From Actinomycetota bacterium (lineage in GTDB: Bacteria; Actinomycetota; Thermoleophilia; UBA2241), in the NCBI GenBank assembly GCA_003157715.1, contig PMKK01000100.1, forward strand, positions 1 to 7,463: DNA of 7,463 nucleotides, read 5' to 3'. A program made the position numbers and the translations under genes. Below the pieces are notes generated by a model, which saw nothing but the letters and a program-made list of their open reading frames with translations, searched no databases and had not been told where the DNA came from. Every line of letters begins with the position of its first letter. Within the stretch, counting starts at the first letter, position 1. This document shows, piece after piece, positions 1 to 5,327 of the stretch.

Positions 1-933
1 CCAGTCCTTGTGCTTGAGCAGGTCGGCCGAGCTCAGCAGCGTGGTCACGCCGTTCGAGGCGATGAGCTCGATGGAGTAGCCCTTCCTGGCCAGCGCGCGA
101 TTGAAGGCGCCGGCGCCGTGCGTGCGGCCGTCGTCGACCGAACCGACGACGAGCCACAGCGGCACGCCCTCCCAGCGCGCGCCGGTGTGGTCGACCCAGC
201 CGCTGCCGTGGCAGCCCGGCGAGGCGCACGAGACATACGACGACTGGGTCAGCGTCGAGCTGGTCGCTCCCTGCACGGCGACGCTCCACTGTCCCAGCGA
301 CTTCTTGACCTCGACCTTGTCGACCCAGCGCACCGACCAGTGGCCGTCGACCACCGTGTCGGACGTGGGCTCGGCAAAGACGAGGCGCAGCGGGCCCTCC
401 TGGGAGGAGTCGAGCGCCTTGCCCTGGCGAGCGTAGGCGATCAGCACGGTAAGCTTTGTGGTCGGCGCGCGCTCGGCGCCGGTGACCGGATCGTAGGTCG
501 TAAAGCCGCCGCCGGCCGCCTGGGCGCTCGAGAAGGTCATGCCGTAGCCGTCCTTGGCCAGCACGGTCACACCGTGCAGGCGGTCGACGCCGCCGACCTG
601 CGCGGTGAGCTCGGCCAGCGGCACGCCGGTGTACTGCACGGGCGCGGTGATCACGCCGACGCTGTCCTTCATGCCGGCGTAGCCCGTATAGGCCGGCAGC
701 GCCTTGAGCTGCGAGAGCGTGAACGTCTTGCTGGCCTTGGCGCCGGCCACGGTGAGCACGACCGGACCGCTGGGGCTCTGCGTGGCGCTCGCCGAGCCTG
801 AGCCAGACCCGGAGCCTCCGCAGCCGCCCAGCCCGCCGGCGACGCCCAGCGCCAGCACGAGCACGAGGGCGGGTACGAGCAGGACAAGGGCGACCAGACC
901 GGCCGGCTTTGCGACGATGCTGCGGTGACTCAT
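1..933 (-). CDS. Exported lipoprotein with Oxidored_molyb-like domains and a CX4CH heme-type motif (3' end outside window)
   Basis: This reading frame is open from ATG at 933 to the window edge, so 311 residues are visible and the C-terminus is missing. The start has a good Shine-Dalgarno (AAAGGA, about 6 nt upstream). Residues 10-34 are hydrophobic and are followed by LGGC, a lipobox with C38 as the likely lipidated cysteine, then a Gly/Ser-rich linker; the protein is therefore probably anchored outside the membrane. Residues 58-210 form one domain with the pattern of the sulfite-oxidase/YedY-type fold (YTGVPLAEL, DGYGMTF, GPLRLVF), without an obvious molybdenum-ligating cysteine. A second domain begins near 215 and carries CASPGCH at 236-242, a CX4CH variant of the heme c site, then WEGVPLWLVV and a GYSIELIASNG stretch. 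It is a paralogue of the genes at 1196-2350 and 2489-4075. Heme attachment and an electron-transfer role are inferences from the motif; the protein could instead be a structural or binding protein. Confidence 0.85.
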   Translation of the reverse strand, partial: MSHRSIVAKPAGLVALVLLVPALVLVLALGVAGGLGGCGGSGSGSGSASATQSPSGPVVLTVAGAKASKTFTLSQLKALPAYTGYAGMKDSVGVITAPVQYTGVPLAELTAQVGGVDRLHGVTVLAKDGYGMTFSSAQAAGGGFTTYDPVTGAERAPTTKLTVLIAYARQGKALDSSQEGPLRLVFAEPTSDTVVDGHWSVRWVDKVEVKKSLGQWSVAVQGATSSTLTQSSYVSCASPGCHGSGWVDHTGARWEGVPLWLVVGSVDDGRTHGAGAFNRALARKGYSIELIASNGVTTLLSSADLLKHKDW

Positions 934-946
934 GGCCGTCCTTTCG

Positions 947-1053
947 TGGCGCTTGCTCTGGCGCTCGCTCTGACGCTTGCTCTGGCGCTCGCTCTGACGC
1001 TTGCTCTGGCGCTCGCTCTGGCGTTTGTCTGACGTGCGCTCTAGCGCTTGCTC
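947..1053. repeat. 12-bp tandem repeat, about nine copies, upstream of the lipoprotein gene
   Basis: Nine consecutive units can be read. On the plus strand, TGGCGCTCGCTC alternates with TGACGCTTGCTC at 959-1018 (higher-order 24-bp period); one unit before this (947-958) and three degenerate units after it (1019-1053, one only 11 bp) flank this core. The array ends 14 bp before the ATG at 933, just upstream of its Shine-Dalgarno. The alternation of two unit types suggests the array grew by duplication of a 24-bp dimer. Its function is unknown; it may be a variable-number locus or a set of protein-binding sites in the leader. Confidence 0.9.
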
Positions 1054-1064
1054 AAACGCGCCAT

Positions 1065-1097
1065 GGGCGGGCGCAGGCTGCAAGCCCGCGCCCGCCC
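1065..1097 (-). terminator. GC-rich hairpin between the two heme-motif genes
   Basis: GGGCGGGCGC (1065-1074) pairs perfectly with GCGCCCGCCC (1088-1097). The intervening bases can form a further 4-bp stem (GGCT/AGCC, 1076-1079 with 1083-1086). It lies about 100 nt after the stop of the upstream minus-strand gene and before the repeat array. There is no clear T-tract, so it may be an RNA-stability or attenuation hairpin rather than an intrinsic terminator. Confidence 0.45.
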
Positions 1098-1149
1098 TGA
1101 CATGTTCGCTTACGCCGAGGGCTTTCGGCAAGACGACTGGCCGGGGCCG

Positions 1150-1175
1150 GCGGGAGCGCCGCCAGGCGCCCCCGC
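1150..1175 (-). terminator. Hairpin directly after the stop codon at 1196
   Basis: GCGGGAGCGCC (1150-1160) pairs with the segment at 1165-1175 with a single A/C mismatch and a 4-nt loop. It begins about 20 nt after the stop of the minus-strand gene, the usual place for a 3' hairpin. No T-run follows, so factor-independent termination is uncertain. Confidence 0.4.
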
Positions 1176-1195
1176 CCGAACCGCCGGGACTGCCG

Positions 1196-2350
1196 CTACT
1201 TCTTGAGCTTGGGCAGCAGCACGATGCTCTTGATGCGCCCGAGCTCCTGCGAGGCCTTCAGCTTGGGGCCGATCAGCCGCAGCGGAAAGAGGCTCGTCCC
1301 GAGCACCGCGCTGTTGCGCTGCCAGGCGAGCACGATGGCCCGTTTGTGGATGATCGTGCGCGAGCTGACGATGCGCTTCAGGCCGGTCGTGGAGATGAGC
1401 TCGATACGGTAGCCCTTCTTGGCCAGCGCCGCGTTGTAGGACATGGTGGCGCCGCCGTCGACCTCGCCGATCAGGTAGTACAGCGGCGTGCCCGACCACG
1501 TGACGCCGGAGACCTTGTACGAGGCGCCGTGGCAGTTCACGCAACTCTGAAAGTCGGTGCGCTTGATGGTCTTGGTCTGGCGCTTGCCCTTGATCTTGAG
1601 GCCGGTCAGCTTGAGGCTGAAGTCTTTGACGGTCGGGACGACGTCGAGCTTGACCACGTTGTAGGGGCTGTCACTGCCGGTCATCACGGCGTTTTCGCTC
1701 GTCGCGTCGACGACCATGAACCGCAGCGGACCTTCGGCGAGGAGATCGCCCGGAGGGTTGGGGGCGGTGTAGACCAGCGCCGTGGCGAGCGGCCCGGTGA
1801 GGCTGGACACCGCGACCGCCTGCTTGCTCGTCGCATCCCACATCGAGAGACCCGTCAGCGAGACGATCTGACTGTAGAGGAACTTCTGCGAGTAGCCGTC
1901 GCCGCCGATGACGTCGACCGCCTGGTCGGCCGTCATGGCCGTGCCGAGCTCGTCCTGCACGATGTCGGTGATCTTCACGCCGGTCACGGCCTCGGGGCCG
2001 GTCACGTTGTTGGCGTCGTTCTTGAAACCGGCGTGGCCCGCGAAGGGCGTCAGCGCCTCGAGGTCGGCCAGGGTGTAGGACTTGACGAAGGTGCCGTTCA
2101 GGCCGACCTGGAGCACGACGCCGGCCGCCGGGCTCGGCCACGACGACGGGGTGTCGCCGACCGTGGTCTTGCCCGCCGCCTTGCTCAGCGTCTTGCCGGC
2201 CGCCCCGGGCGCCACCACCGAACCGACCAGCACGACCGCGACCGCCAGCAGAGCGGCGACCAGTGCCACGACGATCCAGTCCTTGCGCTTTCTCATCACT
2301 CCGCGCTGTCTCATCGATCCGCGGTTTCTCATGACTCCGCGCTCTCTCAT
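1196..2350 (-). CDS. Exported protein with two Oxidored_molyb-like domains and a CVNCH heme c motif
   Basis: From ATG at 2350 the product is 384 residues. That start is preferred because GAGG(TG) at 2360-2365 lies about 9 nt upstream. The frame also opens at a GTG at 2362 (four residues longer) and at three further ATGs created by an in-frame 18-bp repeat. Residues 1-23 are unusually basic (repeated MRxRG units), then residues 25-47 are hydrophobic: a signal peptide or membrane anchor, with no lipobox. Domain 1 spans about 79-240 (VTGVKITDI, GGDGYSQKF, GPLRFMVV) and domain 2 about 243-384 (WSGTPLYYLI, KKGYRIELIS, FPLRLIG). CVNCH at 270-274, followed by G, is a textbook CxxCHG heme c site at the beginning of domain 2. 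By family pattern the fold resembles the sulfite oxidase/YedY molybdopterin domain, and the first motif cysteine sits about where those enzymes keep the Mo ligand, so this domain probably does not bind Moco. An electron-transfer role is an inference. It follows its three-domain paralogue by 138 nt. Confidence 0.85.
   Translation of the reverse strand: MRERGVMRNRGSMRQRGVMRKRKDWIVVALVAALLAVAVVLVGSVVAPGAAGKTLSKAAGKTTVGDTPSSWPSPAAGVVLQVGLNGTFVKSYTLADLEALTPFAGHAGFKNDANNVTGPEAVTGVKITDIVQDELGTAMTADQAVDVIGGDGYSQKFLYSQIVSLTGLSMWDATSKQAVAVSSLTGPLATALVYTAPNPPGDLLAEGPLRFMVVDATSENAVMTGSDSPYNVVKLDVVPTVKDFSLKLTGLKIKGKRQTKTIKRTDFQSCVNCHGASYKVSGVTWSGTPLYYLIGEVDGGATMSYNAALAKKGYRIELISTTGLKRIVSSRTIIHKRAIVLAWQRNSAVLGTSLFPLRLIGPKLKASQELGRIKSIVLLPKLKK
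2291..2350 (-). repeat. 18-bp in-frame tandem repeat at the translation start, each unit containing an ATG
   Basis: The plus-strand string TCTCAT recurs exactly every 18 bp, at 2291, 2309, 2327 and 2345, with GATCC or GACTCCGCG-type sequence between. Read on the minus strand each unit is ATGAGA followed by a codon and CGCGGA plus three bases, encoding MR(E/N/Q/K)R(G/K)(V/S). The array therefore gives four in-frame start codons, at 2350, 2332, 2314 and 2296, and an extended basic N-terminus ahead of the hydrophobic segment. The unit count is a multiple of three bases, so gain or loss of units would keep the frame. Confidence 0.9.
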
Positions 2351-2363
2351 GACTTGCTGCACC

Positions 2364-2381
2364 TCACACGTTGGTGTGTGA
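2364..2381. promoter_or_regulatory. Small palindrome overlapping the ribosome-binding region of the 1196-2350 gene
   Basis: TCACAC (2364-2369) and GTGTGA (2376-2381) form an inverted repeat with a 6-nt spacer. It abuts the large hairpin on one side and the GAGG ribosome-binding site on the other. It could be an operator half-site pair or a small RNA hairpin affecting ribosome access. No regulator can be named. Confidence 0.3.
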
Positions 2382-2448
2382 CGTCCCGGCCGCGCCGCGG
2401 TGGGGGCCTTCTGCGAAGGCCCCCACCGCCCGTGCCGCGGCCGGGACG
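2382..2448. terminator. Very strong 67-bp inverted repeat between two paralogous genes
   Basis: The outer arms are perfect over 13 bp: CGTCCCGGCCGCG (2382-2394) and its complement at 2436-2448. The inner arms are perfect over 14 bp: CGGTGGGGGCCTTC (2398-2411) and its complement at 2415-2428, with a TGC loop. Small asymmetric internal bulges (3 and 7 nt) separate the two stems. It sits 41 nt after the stop of the gene at 2489 and 31 nt before the start at 2350, both on the minus strand. No T-tract follows in either direction. It may limit read-through, protect the upstream mRNA, or set different expression levels within one transcript. Confidence 0.65.
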
Positions 2449-2467
2449 ATGACCGTCTGGAAGGTCA

Positions 2468-2479
2468 GTCCCGCGGGAC
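2468..2479. repeat. Perfect 12-bp palindrome just after the stop codon at 2489
   Basis: GTCCCGCGGGAC is a perfect palindrome located 9 nt beyond the stop codon of the three-domain gene on the minus strand. It could be a 3' stem without a loop or a binding site. A GC-rich palindrome of this length could also arise by chance here. Confidence 0.3.
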
Positions 2480-2488
2480 CGCGCCCTC

Positions 2489-4075
2489 CTAGAAGATCAG
2501 CTTGATCTCGACGAGCTTGCTGACCGACTCCTTGCCGTAGAACGGCTTGATGAACGAGCCGACGAAGCGATACGGGCCTTCGGTCGAATCCATCGTCTTG
2601 CCGTCCTTCAAGCTGGCGACGATCCAGCCCTTCTTGCCGACGATCGTCTTGCTGCTGATCGTCCAGGTGTAGCCGTCGCTGGCAATGAGCTTGATCGTGT
2701 AGCCCCTGCGCGCGAGCGCCTTGTTGAAGGTACCCGGGTGCTTGTCGTCGACCAGACCGACCAGCTTGCTGATCGACTGGCCGCGGTAGCGGGCGCGCAG
2801 CGTCTGATTGATGTTGCCGGCCTTGGTGCCGTCCCAGACGACCGGCGTGGGGAAGTTGAGGTAGGCGATCTTGGCCGTGCGGCGGCCCTTAAGGACGAGC
2901 GGCTTGACGTAGCTCGGCACGACCGGCTTTTCGAGGGTGACGCGCACGACGCCGCCGAACGACTGGTCGGTGGTGACGCCGGTGCCCACGAGGCGGGCGG
3001 GCCAGGTCGGCACCCAAGCGTAGGTGACGCCGTCGAGCTGCAGCACGCAGTTGCCCTGCGTCGGGGTGAGCTCGGTACCGTTCGCGCGGTCGGCGACGAT
3101 GACCGCCTTGTTGCCGGTGATCGCCGAGGAGTCGAAGGACGCCGCGGTGGTCGCGGTGGCGCCCATGCCGGTGACATCGACCTTGTAGCCGAGACCGAGA
3201 CGATCGAGGTTCAGCGTCGCGGGGCTGCCGCCGTCGGCCAGCGCGACGAGGCGCCAAAGCGGGGTGCCCGTGTAGACGACATCGTCGCTGGGGTCGGCCG
3301 GCGTGCCGTTGTCGTCGGTCCAGGTCCCGGGGTGAGCGACGGCGAGCTTGCGGAACTGCGCGGCGGTGTAGTCGACGCTGGCGGCCCCGCGGACCTGGGC
3401 GATCCAGCTCGGCACCGTGGTGGGAGACGCCGGCGGGGTCACGCCGGGCTTATAGACGATGATCGTCTCGATGCCGCCGGGCTTGACGCTGCCCGGCAGG
3501 TTGGTGGCGCAAAGCTGCAGGGGCCAGGTCGGATGCCAGCTCGTGGTGCCGTTCTTGGTCTTCAAGAAACCGAACGAGAGCGGCGCGGCGTTCTCTTGGT
3601 CGGCCACGATCACGGTATTGTCGCCGACCCAGGGCTTGGTGAGGTCGTTGCTGGTCAGCGTTCCCACGAAGCCGTCGATGCCGACGATCTGCACGGAGTA
3701 GCCGGCGGTCGCGAGGGTGGAATTGAAGGTCTTGGGGTTCTTGTCGTCGACGAGCCCGACGAGGCGCCAGAGCGCGATACCGTTGAAGGTATTGGCCGGC
3801 GTGCTCGTGTCGGTCCAGGGGGTGCCGGGGTACTTCGCCTCGAGGGCGGCGAACTGCTGGTAGGTCAGGTTCTCGTTGATCGCGCCGCGAAGCTGGAGCA
3901 CCCAGCCGTAGGTCGGCGCGGACTCGCCGAGCGCGGCGGTGGCGCCGGCCGGCGAAGCCGCTGCCGCGGCCTTCGCCGGTGCCGCGGCGGCGACCGCGGC
4001 GCCCGCCAGCAGGATGACGAGTCCGGCGACCACCACGGCGGCGGCCAGACTCGCGCGCGAGATGCGCTTGTTCAT
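2489..4075 (-). CDS. Exported protein with three tandem Oxidored_molyb-like domains, no heme motif
   Basis: The product is 528 residues from ATG at 4075, chosen because AGAGGAG lies about 8 nt upstream and because the protein then begins with a classic signal peptide (basic MNKR, hydrophobic 10-32, Ala-rich cleavage region around 30-36). Earlier in-frame starts up to 4255 would put a GC-rich untranslated leader into the protein. Three related units follow: about 57-210 (IALWRLVGLVDDK, GIDGFVGTL, TWPLQLCA), 223-385 (TPLWRLVALADGG, PTWPARLVGTG) and 389-528 (ISKLVGLVDDKHPGTFN, ASDGYTWTI, GPYRFVGSF). The repeated pattern is that of the sulfite oxidase/YedY-like Moco domain, but no cysteine is placed to ligate molybdenum and there is no CxxCH, so catalysis is unlikely. 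It is the first gene after the structured leader, and its two paralogues follow on the same strand. It may be a periplasmic or surface binding or scaffold partner of the two heme-motif proteins; this is inference. Confidence 0.88.
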   Translation of the reverse strand: MNKRISRASLAAAVVVAGLVILLAGAAVAAAAPAKAAAAASPAGATAALGESAPTYGWVLQLRGAINENLTYQQFAALEAKYPGTPWTDTSTPANTFNGIALWRLVGLVDDKNPKTFNSTLATAGYSVQIVGIDGFVGTLTSNDLTKPWVGDNTVIVADQENAAPLSFGFLKTKNGTTSWHPTWPLQLCATNLPGSVKPGGIETIIVYKPGVTPPASPTTVPSWIAQVRGAASVDYTAAQFRKLAVAHPGTWTDDNGTPADPSDDVVYTGTPLWRLVALADGGSPATLNLDRLGLGYKVDVTGMGATATTAASFDSSAITGNKAVIVADRANGTELTPTQGNCVLQLDGVTYAWVPTWPARLVGTGVTTDQSFGGVVRVTLEKPVVPSYVKPLVLKGRRTAKIAYLNFPTPVVWDGTKAGNINQTLRARYRGQSISKLVGLVDDKHPGTFNKALARRGYTIKLIASDGYTWTISSKTIVGKKGWIVASLKDGKTMDSTEGPYRFVGSFIKPFYGKESVSKLVEIKLIF

Positions 4076-4355
4076 GTGACGACTCCTCTCACTTGACCCG
4101 GAAGGACGACCAGTCCCTCCACAACAGCCCAAACGGGAGAGAAGAAGAGGTAGGCCGGCGCCCCCCGGCCATGCCGTCGCGGAATCGACCGAGCGCGGAG
4201 GGAAAGGTAAGGCGAACCCCCCCTCCACAGGCGGACGGAGCCGAGGCGGCGCCATCTCCTTTCCGCACTGGGAGACACGGCGCTTTCGCGCTGTACCCTG
4301 CCGGTTCGGCTCCGTAGGCCGTCAGGCCCTTAGGACTTCCGAACTCGGAGACAGG
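4076..4355 (-). promoter_or_regulatory. Structured 5' leader of the three-domain gene; candidate riboswitch of unidentified class
   Basis: About 280 nt separate the candidate promoter from the start codon, with no credible gene inside. A three-way-junction-like core can be drawn: a closing 9-bp stem of CGGAGCCGA (4236-4244) with TCGGCTCCG (4306-4314), a stem GCGC/GCGC (4280-4283 with 4288-4291) capped by a GAAA tetraloop on the minus strand, and a stem TCTCC/GGAGA (4255-4259 with 4271-4275). A further GGCC/GGCC hairpin lies at 4317-4328. Downstream is a terminator-like hairpin (4153-4170), which would suit an expression platform. I could not match it to the consensus of the c-di-GMP, cobalamin, SAM, TPP, fluoride, Moco or ydaO classes from memory, so the class and ligand are open. 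Confidence 0.45.
4135..4170 (-). terminator. Terminator-like hairpin with pyrimidine tract inside the leader
   Basis: GGCCGG (4153-4158) pairs with CCGGCC (4165-4170) around a 6-nt loop. On the minus strand the stem is followed by a TACC and a pyrimidine-rich run (4150 down to 4135), interrupted by C rather than being pure T. It lies about 60-100 nt before the start codon at 4075. It could terminate transcription conditionally as part of the leader's control. Confidence 0.4.
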
Positions 4356-4361
4356 CGAAAG

Positions 4362-4388
4362 ACTATAAGGCCGGACGCAAGAGAACAA
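4362..4388 (-). promoter_or_regulatory. Candidate promoter for the left-hand gene cluster
   Basis: On the minus strand TATAGT (4367-4362) is a close match to a TATAAT -10 box and stands out in an otherwise GC-rich sequence. TTGTTC (4388-4383) lies 15 bp upstream as a poor -35 candidate; alternative placements give 16-17 bp. Transcription would start near 4355, just before the structured leader. Confidence 0.45.
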
Positions 4389-4389
4389 C

Positions 4390-4674
4390 TGATCATGGGT
4401 ACGCCAAGGCCGAACCGCGCTGCGCCTCTTTAGACATGCGGGGCACGAGCCGGCCTTCGCGGCCGGCGGCTGCCGGCCTTCGGCGAGACCGTGGCTGAGA
4501 CAACGGCGCGTTCCCGTTATCCTCTCACTCGCATAACCCTATCCCGCTGGGCTCCGCGGGCGCAACCCCTGGTCCGCCCCGATGTCGCGGCTCAGGGGTG
4601 CGCTTTCGCAAACCGGGAAGACTCACTTGAGCGGGAGCTTCTCGCCAGCCACGCCCGCGCCTGTACCCGCGCCT
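4390..4674. other. Non-coding divergent region with several hairpins
   Basis: No convincing gene lies here; the frames that stay open are compositional. It contains GCCGGCC/GGCCGGC (4449-4455 with 4461-4467) around a short loop, an AT-richer inverted repeat GTTAT/ATAAC (4516-4520 with 4533-4537), and a 10-bp stem with one bulged base (4561-4571 with 4593-4602) that can enclose a smaller CCGC/GCGG stem (4574-4577 with 4587-4590). A plus-strand promoter for the gene at 4807 is expected here or in the repeat array, but I see no good -10/-35 pair. The GTTAT/ATAAC repeat is a possible operator. Confidence 0.4.
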
Positions 4675-4824
4675 GTAAACACCGACGACCGCACTCGTGG
4701 ACACGCACGACAGCGTCTGCGGACATACGCGACAGCGCCGTTGAACACGCACGACAGCGACTGTGAACACGCACGACACCGCCTGTGAACACGCACGACG
4801 TGACCAATGAGCACTCATGCTGAC
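4675..4824 (+). repeat. 22-bp tandem repeat ending exactly on the start codon of the redoxin-like gene
   Basis: Units begin at 4675, 4697, 4719, 4741, 4763, 4785 and 4807, an exact 22-bp spacing. The best conserved part of each unit reads GTGAACACGCACGACA, with variants GTGGAC, TTGAAC and GCGGAC at its start. The seventh, most diverged unit begins with the ATG of the coding sequence and still aligns (ATGAGCACTCATGCTGAC). Because 22 is not a multiple of three and the unit contains GTGA, each start-like codon opens a short frame that ends in a later unit's start codon. The frame opened by the GTG at 4763 ends at the TGA of 4808-4810, overlapping the real ATG as ATGA. There is no Shine-Dalgarno ahead of 4807. 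Confidence 0.9.
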
Positions 4825-5313
4825 AAGCCTCTCTCCCCCGTCGGCCGGCGCCTCCCGTCGGTGCGCGGCAACGCCCTGAACGGCATGAGCGCCCACTTTC
4901 CCCAGGATCTGGCCGGCGCGCCGGCGGTGCTGCTCGTCGCCTACCAGGGCACGACCCAGGAAGACGTCGCCCGCTGGCTCAGGTTTCTTCAGGCGAGCGA
5001 GCCGCAGCTCACCGTCTACGAAGTGCCCACCGTCTCCGCCCTGGCGTACCGGCCGCTGACCGGCCAGATCGACAACGGCATGCGCCGGGGCGTGCCGCCC
5101 ATACTGTGGCCCGAGGTCGTGACCCTGTGCGGAGAAGGCAGGACGATGCGCACGTTCCTCGGCGACAGGGGGCTCGCCGGCGCCTCGGTCGTGCTGCTCG
5201 ACGGCCACGGCGTCGTGCGCTGGTTCAACGCGCTGGGCTTCACGGCCGCCAAGGGCGCGGGACTGCTCGACGAGCTGCACCGCTCGACCACCGAGAGGCG
5301 CGCGGCGAGCTGA
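4807..5313 (+). CDS. Redoxin/ATP10-like thioredoxin-fold protein lacking CxxC
   Basis: The product has 168 residues. ATG 4807 is the first possible start in this frame, since an in-frame TGA lies at 4801-4803. No Shine-Dalgarno is visible, so initiation may be leaderless or coupled to the repeat mini-ORFs. The pattern LPSVRGNALNG (16-26), PQDLAGAPAVLLVAY (32-46), a polar region, YEVPTVS (71-77), NGMRRGVPP (90-98) and ASVVLLDGHGVVRWF (126-140) is that of a thioredoxin-fold protein of the AhpC/TSA-redoxin or ATP10-like type: the first strand, helix, cis-proline-like loop and final hairpin can all be placed. The redox CxxC is replaced by QGTT, and the only cysteine is C108, so classical disulfide exchange is unlikely. 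There is no signal peptide, so it is probably cytoplasmic. It stands alone on the plus strand, convergent with recO. The fold is fairly sure, the function unknown. Confidence 0.8.
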   Translation: MSTHADKPLSPVGRRLPSVRGNALNGMSAHFPQDLAGAPAVLLVAYQGTTQEDVARWLRFLQASEPQLTVYEVPTVSALAYRPLTGQIDNGMRRGVPPILWPEVVTLCGEGRTMRTFLGDRGLAGASVVLLDGHGVVRWFNALGFTAAKGAGLLDELHRSTTERRAAS

Positions 5314-5327
5314 CGCGGGCTGACGGC

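Noticed and set aside
1001..2452. Long plus-strand open frame of 483 codons
   Set aside because: It lies antisense to the CVNCH gene, is rich in Arg/Gly/Ala/Asp without any recognisable motif, and is open because of GC-biased codon use on the other strand.
2738..4096. Long plus-strand open frame of 452 codons
   Set aside because: It mirrors the three-domain gene codon by codon in composition (RGG/GDD-rich) and has no motif or ribosome-binding site; an antisense shadow.
4076..4255. Upstream extension of the three-domain protein to ATG 4255
   Set aside because: It would add 60 residues of Pro/Gly/Arg-rich sequence before a perfect signal peptide, while ATG 4075 has a strong Shine-Dalgarno. 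The region is better read as an RNA leader.
4236..4314. Assignment of the leader to a known riboswitch class (c-di-GMP-I, fluoride, Moco)
   Set aside because: Only short fragments resemble these (a GAAA tetraloop, GGAGATGG), and the invariant core sequences of each class are missing.
4295..4330. tRNA-like T-arm (GGTTCGGCTCC)
   Set aside because: There is no acceptor stem, anticodon arm or D-arm around it, and the bases are better explained by the 9-bp closing stem of the leader.
4675..4824. CRISPR array from the 22-bp periodicity
   Set aside because: Units are contiguous with no spacers, are shorter than CRISPR repeats, and diverge gradually; it is a simple tandem repeat.
4525..5280. Minus-strand frame of 251 codons across the 22-bp array
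   Set aside because: It is antisense to the redoxin-like gene and gains length from translating the tandem repeat (repeating CRxCVxT-type residues).
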